A stretch of 64,000 bases of DNA from UBA12202 sp002691725 (GCA_965660675.1 CBFIAU010000004.1:1-64000), one strand, 5' to 3'; numbered from the stretch's first letter, positions 53,395 through 62,777 are shown. Notes: a model not told the origin generated them from the letters alone. Translations and numbers: made by a program.

Positions 53395-54081
53395 ATGGAT
53401 AGTTTACCGCCATCACATCAGCACCCTAATCACTCATCAGGGCGGCCGTCTAGTCGGCCATCCGGCCGGAAGGGCAACATAAAAGTTACCCGTGAAGATT
53501 GGATTAAGGCCGCGATTGAGCTGCTGATCACGAAAGGCATTGATCATGTCAAGATTCTCAATATCGGCAAAAAACTCAATGTCGCCCGCTCAAGTTTTTA
53601 TGGATATTTCCAAGACCAAAATGATCTGCATAATGCTCTCTTGGAAGAATGGCATAACCGCAATACGATAAATCTGATTACGGAGGCAACGACGCCCTGC
53701 GCGACGATAACCGAGGCCGTGTTAAGAGTGTTTCGCTGTGCCGTTAATCCCACCCAATTTGATATCCCCCTGGATTTTGCTATCCGTGATTGGGCGCGAA
53801 AATCAGACAATATTGCAAGCCGCATCATTGCCTCCGACAAAGACCGTATTGCGGCGCTAACTCGGATGTTTGAGCATTATGGGTTTCCGCCCATGGAATC
53901 CGGAACGCGCGCCCGCGTCATCTATTTCATGCAGACCGGATATAATGACGCGGTGATCAAGGAAGATATGAAAAACCGGCTTATGCTGGTGCCGGATTAT
54001 GTTCGTATTTTTACGGGAAAAGACGCAAGCCAAGAGGAATTGGATGCTTTTACCGCTTATGTGGTAAGTGTTTCTGCCTGA
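53395..54081 (+). CDS. TetR-family transcriptional regulator
   Basis: 228 aa. A Ser/Arg/Gly-rich lead of ~25 residues, derived from short GC-rich repeats, precedes the HTH (AAIELLITKGIDHVKILNIG, then VARSSFYGYFQDQNDLHNAL). The C-terminal domain is helical and binds an unknown ligand. It is codirectional with, and 42 bp after, the MttB-family gene, and precedes the TMADH-like gene, so it may control either. Confidence 0.88.
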   Translation: MDSLPPSHQHPNHSSGRPSSRPSGRKGNIKVTREDWIKAAIELLITKGIDHVKILNIGKKLNVARSSFYGYFQDQNDLHNALLEEWHNRNTINLITEATTPCATITEAVLRVFRCAVNPTQFDIPLDFAIRDWARKSDNIASRIIASDKDRIAALTRMFEHYGFPPMESGTRARVIYFMQTGYNDAVIKEDMKNRLMLVPDYVRIFTGKDASQEELDAFTAYVVSVSA

Positions 54082-54189
54082 ATGACCGAGACAGTAAGCG
54101 ACATGGTGAGCGACATGGTGCGCGAGATGATGCGCGACATGGTGAATATGAAGGCAAGTCGCGTTTTCAAAAGATATATGTTGTTTTGA
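54082..54189 (+). CDS. Possible 35-aa repeat-encoded peptide
   Basis: An ATG begins directly after the TetR stop (TGA-ATG) and opens 35 codons to TGA 54187-54189. Four 12-bp repeats encode Ser/Arg-Asp-Met-Val-type units (SDMVSDMVREMMRDMV). No Shine-Dalgarno independent of the TetR end is seen, and translation would depend on reinitiation. It may be chance coding in a repeat array. Confidence 0.2.
   Translation: MTETVSDMVSDMVREMMRDMVNMKASRVFKRYMLF
54098..54145. repeat. Four tandem 12-mers after the TetR gene
   Basis: GCGACATGGTGA, GCGACATGGTGC, GCGAGATGATGC and GCGACATGGTGA are consecutive. They lie in the 160-bp gap between the TetR-family gene and the TMADH-like gene. Confidence 0.9.
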
Positions 54190-54241
54190 CGATATTTAGT
54201 GATAGCATCACTTTATTATATTCACATGATAAGTTTATTAG

Positions 54242-56308
54242 ATGGATAACCCACAAAACATCTCTGACCCTTTGCTTCAGCCGTTTCAGATTGGCAATAA
54301 AACCATTAAAAATCGTATTTTCAGTACTGGCCACGCGCTCAGCCACGCCAATCATGGCCGCGCAACAGACACAACCTTGCGCTACCAAATGGAAAAAGCG
54401 AAAGGCGGTATTGGGCTGTCTTTTGTTGGGGGATCAGGCACTGTTTCCGCCGATACGGCACCAGTGTTTGATCAGCTCATCATAGATGATGAGATTATGC
54501 CATTTTTTAAGCAATTGTCTGATTTCTATCATGATCATGGTGCATTATTAATGACCCAGATCACCCATCTTGGTCGCCGCACGAACAGCAAGGCTGGCCA
54601 ATGGTTGCCGATCATCTCTGCCTCAGCAAACCGTGAAGTCTTGCATCGCGGCTTCCCGCGAGAAATGGATGAAGAAGATATTATCCGCATTGTTGGCGAT
54701 TTTGCGAGCGCCGCAAAGCGCTGTAAAGACAGCGGCCTTGATGGGCTTGAGATTATTGCATCAGGACATTTGATGGATCAATTCTGGTCACCTGTCACTA
54801 ATCAGCGTATCGACAAATATGGGGGATCATTGGCCAACCGAATGCGCTTTAGCCGCATGGTCTTTGCCGCCATGCGTGAAGCTGCAGGCGATGACTTCCT
54901 GCTTGGCGTCAGGATGACCATGACCGAGCAGGATCATGATAAAAGCGGCTTGTCTGAGGCTGATAATATCAGCATAGCCAGCAAATTGCGTGATGATGGT
55001 GTGATTGATTTTCTTAATCTTGTATCTGGCCGCATTGATAGCTTGCCGAGGTTGACCAGTTATATGCCGGGCATGGCGGCGCCATTATCACCTTTCTTAG
55101 AGCAGGCTGGGCGGTTCAAACAAGACATTGATTTGCCAATCTTTCATGCTACGCGGATTAATGATTTATCAACCGCGCGTTATGCGATATCGGATCATTT
55201 GATTGATATGGTCGGAATGACACGCGGGCATATTGCTGACCCTTATATCGTTGCCAAACTGGAACGTGGTGATGAGGATCGTATCAGAACTTGTGTTGGC
55301 TCGACCTATTGCTCAAACTATGGCTATTGTATCCAGAACCCGGCAACGGCGCGCGAAGCCTCACTTCCGCATATTATAACCCCTAGTGATGACAGCGCTA
55401 AAACCGTGGTTATTATTGGCGGCGGCCCTGCCGGATTGGAAGCCGCGCGAGCCAGCGCCGAGCGCGGTCATAAGGTCATCTTGTTTGAGGCATCAAATCG
55501 TCTGGGTGGGCAGGTTAATCTGGCAAGCAAAGTTAATTGGCGCAAAGATTTGGGCAGTATTATTGATTGGCTTGAACGCGAATGTCAGCGCTTAGAGGTT
55601 GATATCCGCTGCAATCAGTTTGCTGATCAAGACATGATTATGGCTGAACAGCCCGATATTGTCTTTATGGCAACTGGCGGTTTGCCGCATACGGAATGGG
55701 TCGATGGAGATGCTAATATTCTAACGACATGGGATGTCATGTCAGGCATGGCGTCGCCAGAGGGCAATGTCTTTATCCATGATCAAACCGGGCTTAATGT
55801 GGCTATGGCGGCGGCGGATTATCTGTCTGAGAAGGGCGTTCAGGTTACGCTCAATACGCAAGATGCCTATATCGGATATGATGCGATGCGGCTGGAAATG
55901 TCGCCTTTCATGAAGCGGTTTTATGAACGTGGAGTGATCATGCAGCCTGATCATGAACTTATTCGTGCCAATACATATCGAAACCAGGTCAAAGTGACGC
56001 TCCGCAATATGCATACCGCTGAGCTGACCGAGCATTACTATGATCATATCATTGTTGAGGCAGGGACTTTGCCGAATGATGAGCTGTTCTATGCCATGCG
56101 TGATCATTCGCTCAATAATGGCGTGATTGATCTTGATCGGATGGCATTAGGCGAACCGCAACCTGTTTTTGCCAATAATAATGCCAATAATAGTGCCAGT
56201 AATAGTCATGGTAACGACTATCATCTCTATCGGATTGGTGATGTTGTCGGCAGTCGGGATATCCATTGCGCCATGTTAGATGCGTTACGCATCTGTGCCA
56301 GAATATAG
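54242..56308 (+). CDS. FMN/FAD oxidoreductase, TMADH/DgcA-like, altered Fe-S loop
   Basis: 688 aa. An N-terminal Old-Yellow-Enzyme TIM barrel (PFQIGNKTIKNRIFSTGHA) is followed by a FAD/NAD domain (VVIIGGGPAGLEAARASAE). Relatives demethylate trimethylamine, dimethylglycine (DgcA) or reduce dienoyl-CoA. The cluster-binding loop usually has four cysteines (C-x2-C-x3-C-x11-C); here it is shortened to C351, C357 and C363 (CVGSTYCSNYGYCIQN), so the [4Fe-4S] cluster may be missing or differently ligated. Near the C-terminus, three 12-bp repeats encode an Asn-rich insert (NNNANNSASNSHGND). It follows the TetR gene; substrate probably a methylated amine. Confidence 0.85.
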   Translation: MDNPQNISDPLLQPFQIGNKTIKNRIFSTGHALSHANHGRATDTTLRYQMEKAKGGIGLSFVGGSGTVSADTAPVFDQLIIDDEIMPFFKQLSDFYHDHGALLMTQITHLGRRTNSKAGQWLPIISASANREVLHRGFPREMDEEDIIRIVGDFASAAKRCKDSGLDGLEIIASGHLMDQFWSPVTNQRIDKYGGSLANRMRFSRMVFAAMREAAGDDFLLGVRMTMTEQDHDKSGLSEADNISIASKLRDDGVIDFLNLVSGRIDSLPRLTSYMPGMAAPLSPFLEQAGRFKQDIDLPIFHATRINDLSTARYAISDHLIDMVGMTRGHIADPYIVAKLERGDEDRIRTCVGSTYCSNYGYCIQNPATAREASLPHIITPSDDSAKTVVIIGGGPAGLEAARASAERGHKVILFEASNRLGGQVNLASKVNWRKDLGSIIDWLERECQRLEVDIRCNQFADQDMIMAEQPDIVFMATGGLPHTEWVDGDANILTTWDVMSGMASPEGNVFIHDQTGLNVAMAAADYLSEKGVQVTLNTQDAYIGYDAMRLEMSPFMKRFYERGVIMQPDHELIRANTYRNQVKVTLRNMHTAELTEHYYDHIIVEAGTLPNDELFYAMRDHSLNNGVIDLDRMALGEPQPVFANNNANNSASNSHGNDYHLYRIGDVVGSRDIHCAMLDALRICARI
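56171..56206. repeat. Three in-frame 12-mers near the end of the TMADH-like gene
   Basis: GCCAATAATAAT, GCCAATAATAGT and GCCAGTAATAGT are consecutive and in frame, producing an Asn/Ser-rich surface insert. Repeat slippage would add or remove four residues without a frameshift. Confidence 0.9.
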
Positions 56309-56312
56309 CCAT

Positions 56313-57239
56313 ATGGGTATCATCGCACGCATCCCCACTCTTTATCGCGCTATATTAGTCATTCTCTTTGGAATTTTTGCTTTCGATCTGATGGGGGTAT
56401 TTGTCAGAATTCTTGGCGAGCAGTTTCCTATCTTACAAATTAGTGCGCTCCGCAATATATTTGGCGTAATTCCAGCATTGTTGTTTGTCATGGCATCAGG
56501 GTCAATTGCTGGCTTGCGGCGAATATGTACACCATATCAGATTGGGCTATGCGCGTTTCGCGGACTTTCGGTTATTTTTGCCCAGATTTGCTATTATACC
56601 GCGTTAAGTCATATCGCCTTTGCCACCGCAACAACACTGGCATTTGCTGGCCCTATGTTTATCACCGCCTTATCGGTTCCTGTGCTGGGGCATAGGGTTG
56701 GGTTCTGGCGCTGGTCGGCGGTTATTTTAGGATTTGTTGGGGTTGTCGTGATTATGCGGCCGGGCGCGGATGCGTTTGAGTATTATGCCATATTGCCTGT
56801 ATTAGCGGCGGTTGGATATGCCATGGCTTCGGTCACGGTCAGGCTTTTCCCTAGTGATGTTGGCTCTAGTGAAATTCAGCTGGTGACGCAAATCTTTTCG
56901 CTGGTTTTCTCTGTCATTATACTCCTCGTCTTTGCTGATCCATTGCCTATTACCGGCAGCGCCGATTGGCTAAAATTTCTCATGGTTGGCATATGTGGCG
57001 GTATCGGCGTGTTATGCCTTGTCACGTCATACCGATTGGTAGAACCCGGGCAAATTGCCCCTTTTGAGTATTTAGGGATACCGATCTCATTCATTCTTGG
57101 TTATATATTTTTCAGCGAAGCGCCGTTTGATCAGCTGATCCCCGGCGTATTCTTAATCATAGGAGCAGGCTTGATCATTGTCTGGCGCGAAAGACATATC
57201 AACGCCAAAAAAGAAACTGGTGACGCCGATGCCAGCTAG
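56313..57239 (+). CDS. EamA/DMT-superfamily transporter
   Basis: 308 aa from ATG 56313, four bases after the preceding stop; the frame also runs upstream inside the TMADH-like gene. Ten predicted helices in two EamA repeats (start near YRAILVILFGIFAFDLMGVF, second half near YYAILPVLAAVGYAMASVTV). Probably exports an amino acid or amine. It is the last gene of the TetR-TMADH cluster and overlaps the convergent hydroxypyruvate isomerase-like gene by 4 bp. Cargo unknown. Confidence 0.83.
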   Translation: MGIIARIPTLYRAILVILFGIFAFDLMGVFVRILGEQFPILQISALRNIFGVIPALLFVMASGSIAGLRRICTPYQIGLCAFRGLSVIFAQICYYTALSHIAFATATTLAFAGPMFITALSVPVLGHRVGFWRWSAVILGFVGVVVIMRPGADAFEYYAILPVLAAVGYAMASVTVRLFPSDVGSSEIQLVTQIFSLVFSVIILLVFADPLPITGSADWLKFLMVGICGGIGVLCLVTSYRLVEPGQIAPFEYLGIPISFILGYIFFSEAPFDQLIPGVFLIIGAGLIIVWRERHINAKKETGDADAS

Positions 57240-58018
57240 CGTCGCGCTAATGCTAGCCAGTTTAATCCATCAGCCATATCACCTTTGCCTGACGGATTTT
57301 TTGGCCGGTATTCGGCACCAATAAACCCGTCATAGCCCTGATCATCCAGCCATTGATAGATCGGGCGATAATCAACATAACCTTCATCAGGCTCATGCCT
57401 GTCAGGGATGCCAGCGATTTGAATATGGCGTATCCATGGCATAGAAAACGCAAGCTCAGCCAAGATATCGCCGCCCATCTTGCCAACATGATAACAATCA
57501 AACATTAATCCAAGATTTGGCAGTGAAAGCGCCTCCAATACTTTCACCGCCTGGCGCACATCATTCAGAAAATAGCCCGGCACATCAATGGGGTTAATCG
57601 CCTCAATCAAAATGTCTAGCTCATAGGGGCGTGCCATATTGGCAGCATATGTCAGCATATGATGAAATTGCTGTCTGCTCTGATCATCTGATGCGGCTTT
57701 ACCAGCCATAACATGCACGGCTTTTGCTCCAATCTGATGGGCATAAGTGATCGCATCCCTAATGCCTTGTTCAGCGTCAGCTTGTCTTTCGGGAAGCGCA
57801 GCAAAGCCAAACTCAGCCGCCATATTGCCGGCGGGGGTATTTAACGCCAGCATAGGAAGCCCGGTTGCCGCCAATGCCTCAACAATTTGATCCGCCGCAT
57901 AAGCATAAGGCCAATGGCATTCTACCGCATCAAAGCCTGCCTGATATGCCGCATGAATAGCATCTGGCAGATCAATATCTGTCCATAAAAACCCTAGATT
58001 TGCCGAAAACTGCGGCAT
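57236..58018 (-). CDS. Hydroxypyruvate isomerase-family TIM-barrel protein
   Basis: 260 aa from ATG 58018, supported by GAGGG upstream; ATG 58051 is a longer alternative. The opening QFSANLGFLWTDIDLPDAIH and AGFDAVECHWPYAY fit Hyi, and LLIEAINPIDVPGYFL and GLMFDCYHVGKMGGD supply metal ligands Glu, Asp and His. Hyi interconverts hydroxypyruvate and tartronate semialdehyde; other sugar-acid isomerases share the fold. It is divergent from the D-amino-acid aminotransferase gene across a gap with two dyads. Confidence 0.82.
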   Translation of the reverse strand: MPQFSANLGFLWTDIDLPDAIHAAYQAGFDAVECHWPYAYAADQIVEALAATGLPMLALNTPAGNMAAEFGFAALPERQADAEQGIRDAITYAHQIGAKAVHVMAGKAASDDQSRQQFHHMLTYAANMARPYELDILIEAINPIDVPGYFLNDVRQAVKVLEALSLPNLGLMFDCYHVGKMGGDILAELAFSMPWIRHIQIAGIPDRHEPDEGYVDYRPIYQWLDDQGYDGFIGAEYRPKNPSGKGDMADGLNWLALARR

Positions 58019-58055
58019 AACACCCTCACCTGTTTGATTAGTGAAAATCATATTG

Positions 58056-58074
58056 CCTGTTTGGATTGAACAGG
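58056..58074. promoter_or_regulatory. Inverted repeat between hyi-like and dat genes
   Basis: CCTGTT (58056-58061) and AACAGG (58069-58074) form a perfect dyad with a 7-bp spacer; a further half site ACCTGTTT occurs at 58028. The divergent position suggests an operator. A second, unrelated 10-bp palindrome, GTCCATGGAC, lies at 58084-58093. Confidence 0.45.
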
Positions 58075-58111
58075 TAAAGTAGTGTCCATGGACTAATTAA
58101 GGATAATGATG

Positions 58112-58975
58112 ATGTCACGCATAGTATATGTTAATGGAAATTATCTGCCTGAAGCTGAGGCCACTGTATCTGTGTTTGATCGCGGCTTTGTCATGGCAGA
58201 CGCTATTTATGAGGTTACATCCGTTATTGATGGCAAAATACTTGAGTTTGATGGTCATATGGCACGCATGCAACGCTCATTAGATGAGCTGAATATCACT
58301 TACAAGGTTGATTATGATGACATGCTCGCTATCCATAGGGAGATGATCAGTCGCAACAATTTGGCGGCAGGCGGGATTTATATTCAGATATCACGCGGCA
58401 ATCCCGGGGATAGAGATTTTCTTTTTCCGGATGGTGATGCCATAACCCCAACAATTGTTCTGTTCACTCAAGAAAAGCCAGACCCACGTATTGATGACAG
58501 CAAGCTAACAGGCTGGCATGTCATGACTATGGAAGATTTGCGTTGGCATCGGCGTGATATTAAAACCGTTCAGCTATTATGGCCGTCGCTTGCCAAGACC
58601 GCCGCTGTTCGGGCTGGCTTTGATGACACATGGATGGTTGAAAACGGCACGATTACTGAGGGGACATCTAATAATGCCTATATCATTAAGGATAACGTCA
58701 TCATAACGCGCCAATTATCACATGATATTTTGCATGGGATCACCCGTGCCTCATTGCTCCGCTATGCGCATGATCGCCAGATGAAAATCGAAGAACGGCC
58801 GTTTACTCTGGATGAAGTTATGTCCGCAGATGAGGCATTTATTACCTCAGCCTCAACCTATGTGAAACCTGTCGTGTCGATTGATGGGGTCAATATAGGC
58901 AGTGGTGAAGTTGGCAAACATGCGCTTCAATTACGTCAGGTTTATATTGAGGAAAGCTTGAAAGCAGCTATATGA
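58112..58975 (+). CDS. dat: D-amino-acid aminotransferase (class IV PLP)
   Basis: 287 aa. The start is one of three tandem ATGs; 58112 has AAGGA at 8 bases and gives MSRIVYVNG, the usual N-terminus. SVFDRGFVMADAIYEV and the PLP lysine in HRRDIKTVQLLWPSLAKTAA identify the class IV D-amino-acid transaminase, which moves amino groups between D-amino acids and 2-oxo acids; ENGTITEGTSNNAYI closes the cofactor site. The EamA exporter gene overlaps its stop by four bases, so product export may be coupled. Confidence 0.87.
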   Translation: MSRIVYVNGNYLPEAEATVSVFDRGFVMADAIYEVTSVIDGKILEFDGHMARMQRSLDELNITYKVDYDDMLAIHREMISRNNLAAGGIYIQISRGNPGDRDFLFPDGDAITPTIVLFTQEKPDPRIDDSKLTGWHVMTMEDLRWHRRDIKTVQLLWPSLAKTAAVRAGFDDTWMVENGTITEGTSNNAYIIKDNVIITRQLSHDILHGITRASLLRYAHDRQMKIEERPFTLDEVMSADEAFITSASTYVKPVVSIDGVNIGSGEVGKHALQLRQVYIEESLKAAI

Positions 58976-59922
58976 TCAGCTTTTTTCAGCGTTTCTGGCC
59001 ATGGGTAGTGCTAGCCGTTACTGGCACGGCATGGGGGCTGACATTCTCGCTCACCAAAATGGCAACAAATACAGGCGCCGCAATCATCGGCATTGCGTTT
59101 TGGCAGGCCTTAATCAGCGGCTTGATGTTAATGGGATATGCGCTTATTCGGAACGGCCATATCGGCATTAGATGGCGTCATATCCCTCTTATTACCGCCG
59201 TATCAGTAACCGGCATTCTGGTTCCAGGATTAATTTTCTATGCCGCTACTCGCCATGTTCAACCTGGAATACTGGCGATTGCCGATGCATTAGTTCCTAT
59301 GATGACCTTCGCATTGGCATTTTTACTCGGCTTTGAGAAAAACTCCATGCGCAGGCTCATCGGTTTACTCGCAGGCATTACCGGCATTTTATTACTGGTT
59401 GTACCCGACAGCAGCCTACCTGATGAGGCGGCAACATTCTGGGTATTATTAGCATGTTTTGGGGCGGCGTGTTATGCGGTTGAAAATCTGATCATTGATG
59501 CTTATCAGCCTGCTGATTTAGGCCCTATCAGGCTATCAGTTGGCATGAATATCTTTGCCGCTTGTATTCTGTTGCCATTAGCTTTAGCGACAGATCATTT
59601 TTTTATCCCGCAATTTCCAATGGGCGTTCTTGAATGGTCAATATTAGGCATCGCCTTGATCTCTGCCGTCGCCTATTCGTCTTTTGTCTATTTAATCGTA
59701 TCAACCGGCCCTGTCTTTGCGTCTCAGGTCGGTTTCATGGTCACAATAACCGGCGTGTTATGGGGAATTGTGATTTTTGGTGATACCTATGCTGCCAGCG
59801 TTTGGCTGGCTTTAGTGATTATGATGATTGGACTGGCCTTAGTCACGCCGCGCAAAGATACATCCCCTGCCCCGCCATTGCCGCCATCAGGCGTCAAGCC
59901 GTTCCCGCCACCATCAGAATAA
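58972..59922 (+). CDS. EamA/DMT-superfamily transporter
   Basis: 316 aa, ten helices in two EamA repeats (WVVLAVTGTAWGLTFSLTKM at the start, second repeat from about residue 160), with a Pro-rich polar tail (PAPPLPPSGVKPFPPPSE). Its ATG overlaps the dat stop (ATGA). It probably exports an amino acid or similar metabolite. Third EamA protein in the window. Followed by six tandem decamers. Confidence 0.84.
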   Translation: MISFFQRFWPWVVLAVTGTAWGLTFSLTKMATNTGAAIIGIAFWQALISGLMLMGYALIRNGHIGIRWRHIPLITAVSVTGILVPGLIFYAATRHVQPGILAIADALVPMMTFALAFLLGFEKNSMRRLIGLLAGITGILLLVVPDSSLPDEAATFWVLLACFGAACYAVENLIIDAYQPADLGPIRLSVGMNIFAACILLPLALATDHFFIPQFPMGVLEWSILGIALISAVAYSSFVYLIVSTGPVFASQVGFMVTITGVLWGIVIFGDTYAASVWLALVIMMIGLALVTPRKDTSPAPPLPPSGVKPFPPPSE

Positions 59923-59930
59923 TCATAACT

Positions 59931-59990
59931 GACCAGACCAAACCAGAAAAGACCAGAAAAGACTCGAAAAGACCCAAAAAGAATAGAATA
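59931..59990. repeat. Six tandem decamers between an EamA gene and an aminotransferase gene
   Basis: Six consecutive 10-mers related to GACCAGAAAA fill 59931-59990 with exact 10-bp period, drifting in sequence towards the right end. They occupy most of the 130-bp gap. Confidence 0.9.
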
Positions 59991-60052
59991 GATTGACGAT
60001 TACTAATGCATTGGGCATCATTACATTTATCTAAACAAACAGGTTGAGGATT

Positions 60053-61474
60053 ATGTCTTTAAAATCAGAACAGTATAATAACAATCTTGAAAATCAAACT
60101 ATCACGCCCGATCAAGTGCAATTCTGGGATCAAGAACATATTATTCATCCGTGGAGTGATTTATCAGACGCCCCGCCTGAAATGACACAAATCCAGAAAG
60201 CCAAAGGCATTTATCTGGAAGACGGCCATGGCAATAAAATGATTGATGGCCCTGGCGGTATGTGGTGCGTTAATATCGGATATGGGCGGCGCGAGATGGC
60301 TGATGCCATTGCCAAACAAATCATGACGATGACATATTCAAGCCCTTGGTTCACATCCAATCAGCCGTCTGCCTTGCTCGGCAAAAGGATTGCTGAAAAA
60401 ACGCCGGGAGACCTGAACTCCATGGTCTTCACCAATGGCGGTTCTGATGCGGTTGATACAGCGCTAAGATTTGTCATGTATCGCAATAATGTTCTTGGCC
60501 GCCCTGAAAAGAAAATGATCCTTTGCCGTGAAAAAGGCTATCACGGGTCATCGTTCCTATCCGCTAGTGTATCTGGAACAGGGCGTGAACATGATCGCCG
60601 ATTTATGGATACGCACGAAGATATTGTGCTGATGTTGCCAAATGTGAACCCGTATTTGCGGCCTGATGATATGTCAGAAGATGACTGGTGTAACGCCAAG
60701 GTCAAAGATATGGAAGACCGGATTCTGGCTGTTGGGGCGGATAAGGTTGCCGCCTTTATTGCTGAACCTGTTTTATCATCGGGAGGTGTTATTATCCCAC
60801 CAAAAGGCTATCATCAGCAGACGCGCGAATTATGCAGAAAATATGATATTGTCTATATCTCTGATGAGGTTGTGACAGCATTTGGCCGCTTGGGACACTG
60901 GTTTGCCTCAGAAGCTGTCTTTGGCATTGTTCCCGATATCATTACTTGCGCAAAGGGGCTAACCTCTGGCTATGTGCCGATGGGGGCGGCTATAATTTCT
61001 GATGCGCTGATGAAAGATTTTGATCAGCTTGATGACAGCGCCCGCCCATTTACCAATGGCTATACCTATTCGGGGCATCCCGTTGCGTCCGTTGCGGCAT
61101 TGACGAATATGGATATTATGGAACGTGAAGGTATCCTTGACCATGTACAGGATGTCTCTCCGCATTTCCAACAGCGGCTTCGTGATATTGGCGCTAAATA
61201 TGACATTATTGGCGATGCTAGAGGCATGGGGCTGCTTGGCTGTCTCGAAGGGGTGGCGGCATCTGGTGTGTCCGAGGAAAAGAAGCTGCAAATTGACAGC
61301 CATTTTGGTTACATGATGGATGAAGCATGTGAGAAACGCGGACTTCTGGTCAGGCCAATCATAAATATGTGTGTCTTCTCGCCGCCACTCATCATTACCC
61401 ATGATGAGATTGATAGCATGTTTGACATATTAGAAGACGCCGTTATTGAGGTTCAAAAAACGATTAAATCCTGA
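60053..61474 (+). CDS. Class III PLP aminotransferase (aspartate aminotransferase family, omega-type)
   Basis: 473 aa from ATG 60053 (GAGG upstream; a TTG at 60044 is in frame). The PLP lysine is in ITCAKGLTSGYVPMGA, the pyridine Asp in VYISDEVVTAFGR, and GPGGMWCVNIGYGR near the N-terminus is typical of pyruvate-dependent omega-aminotransferases acting on putrescine, taurine, beta-alanine or similar amines. It lies just ahead of a polyamine-type binding protein gene, favouring a diamine substrate; inferred. Confidence 0.87.
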   Translation: MSLKSEQYNNNLENQTITPDQVQFWDQEHIIHPWSDLSDAPPEMTQIQKAKGIYLEDGHGNKMIDGPGGMWCVNIGYGRREMADAIAKQIMTMTYSSPWFTSNQPSALLGKRIAEKTPGDLNSMVFTNGGSDAVDTALRFVMYRNNVLGRPEKKMILCREKGYHGSSFLSASVSGTGREHDRRFMDTHEDIVLMLPNVNPYLRPDDMSEDDWCNAKVKDMEDRILAVGADKVAAFIAEPVLSSGGVIIPPKGYHQQTRELCRKYDIVYISDEVVTAFGRLGHWFASEAVFGIVPDIITCAKGLTSGYVPMGAAIISDALMKDFDQLDDSARPFTNGYTYSGHPVASVAALTNMDIMEREGILDHVQDVSPHFQQRLRDIGAKYDIIGDARGMGLLGCLEGVAASGVSEEKKLQIDSHFGYMMDEACEKRGLLVRPIINMCVFSPPLIITHDEIDSMFDILEDAVIEVQKTIKS

Positions 61475-61588
61475 TGAAAAATTTTGACGTTCTTCGGTTT
61501 ATATTTGCTATTTAAAGTCAGTTTGGCATTATATTTATACTTTAGACATCATAATAATTAAGTCACTTAACTTAACTTGGAGGAGATG

Positions 61589-62641
61589 ATGAATACTTTT
61601 AAAACAATCATTGCCACCGCGGCAATCACAGCTATCGGGAGCGTAGGCGCCGCCTATGCCGAAGATGCTGAACTCATTATTTTTGATTGGGGTGGATATG
61701 AAGACCCTAATTTCTTTCCGGATTATGTCGAAAAGCATGGCATGTCACCAACATACAGCTTTTTCACCGACGAAGAAGAAGCATTTCAGAAAATGCGCGC
61801 CGGATTTAGAGCTGATCTTGGCCATCCATGTTCGCAAAGTGTGGTCAAATGGCGTGAAGCAGGCATGCTAGAGCCAATTGATACATCACGCTTATCACGC
61901 TGGGATGAGGTAATCCCTGAGTTCAAAACCATTGACGGCTTTAACACCGATGGCAATCAGTGGGTTGTGCCAGTTGATTGGGGTCTTACCGCCCTGACTT
62001 ATCGCACTGATCTGGTCGAAGCTGCTGATACGGTATCCTTACAATCCTTTGCTGATCCAAAGTTTGCTGGCAAGGTCTCCCTGCCTGATAACGTTGATGA
62101 TGCTTACGCTCTTGGCTATTTAGCGGTTGGCGTTAAGGATTGGAATCAGGCAACTGATGCGGATTTCCAGAAAGCCTCTGATTTCTTGCGGAAAGTTCAC
62201 CAGAATATCCGGACATACTGGGCTGATGGTGCCGAGATCCGGACATTAATGGCATCGGGTGAGGTTACACTATCCTGGTCATGGAACGAGGTTGGCGTCA
62301 TTCTTGAGAGCGAAGGTCACCCTGTTGCTATCAACGAAGATACCGAAGAAGGCAAATCAACATGGCTATGCGGATATGTCATTCTTAAAGATGGCCAAGG
62401 CAATAAAGACAAGGCCTATGACTTCCTCAATGCATGGCTCGATGAAAGATCAGGTGAGTATATGGTCAATGAATGGGGCTATGGCCATTCCAATTCAAAC
62501 GCCATGGATAAGCATGGACCTGGTGCTGGATTTGGAACGCTGGCAAGCTATTCAGAAGGTACATTGTGGCAAGCACCTGTCACCGCTGATCATAGAGAAA
62601 AAATGATTGCTGAGTTTGAGCTGATCAAAGCTGGTTTCTAA
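61589..62641 (+). CDS. Spermidine/putrescine-type ABC substrate-binding protein (PotD/PotF-like)
   Basis: 350 aa. ATG 61589 (61586 also possible) follows GGAGGAG. Signal peptide: TIIATAAITAIGSVGAAYA|EDAE. The mature protein begins IIFDWGGYEDPNFFPDYV, a polyamine-binding-protein hallmark, with later WVVPVDWGLTALTYRTD. It binds a polyamine or related amine in the periplasm. A strong terminator follows. The matching ATPase lies on the opposite strand beyond the terminator; permease genes are not in the window. Confidence 0.88.
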   Translation: MNTFKTIIATAAITAIGSVGAAYAEDAELIIFDWGGYEDPNFFPDYVEKHGMSPTYSFFTDEEEAFQKMRAGFRADLGHPCSQSVVKWREAGMLEPIDTSRLSRWDEVIPEFKTIDGFNTDGNQWVVPVDWGLTALTYRTDLVEAADTVSLQSFADPKFAGKVSLPDNVDDAYALGYLAVGVKDWNQATDADFQKASDFLRKVHQNIRTYWADGAEIRTLMASGEVTLSWSWNEVGVILESEGHPVAINEDTEEGKSTWLCGYVILKDGQGNKDKAYDFLNAWLDERSGEYMVNEWGYGHSNSNAMDKHGPGAGFGTLASYSEGTLWQAPVTADHREKMIAEFELIKAGF

Positions 62642-62662
62642 ACCAACATAAATGATGAAACG

Positions 62663-62693
62663 AAACAGGCGGCATTTTAGTCGCCTGTTTTTT
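62663..62693. terminator. Rho-independent terminator, probably bidirectional
   Basis: AAACAGGCG (62663-62671) pairs perfectly with CGCCTGTTT (62682-62690) around a 10-nt loop, ending in a run of T on the + strand and A on the other. It separates the convergent potD-like and potA-like genes. Confidence 0.9.
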
Positions 62694-62777
62694 ATCTGTT
62701 TTTAGCTGATAGTCCGTTCAGTGGCATCAATGGGGCAGTTCACTTCACCCATCAGCACCATCCTACCCCCCCCCACA

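Noticed and set aside
61521..61555. Promoter hexamers upstream of the polyamine-binding protein
   Set aside because: TTGGCA is present, but no -10 element sits at acceptable spacing.
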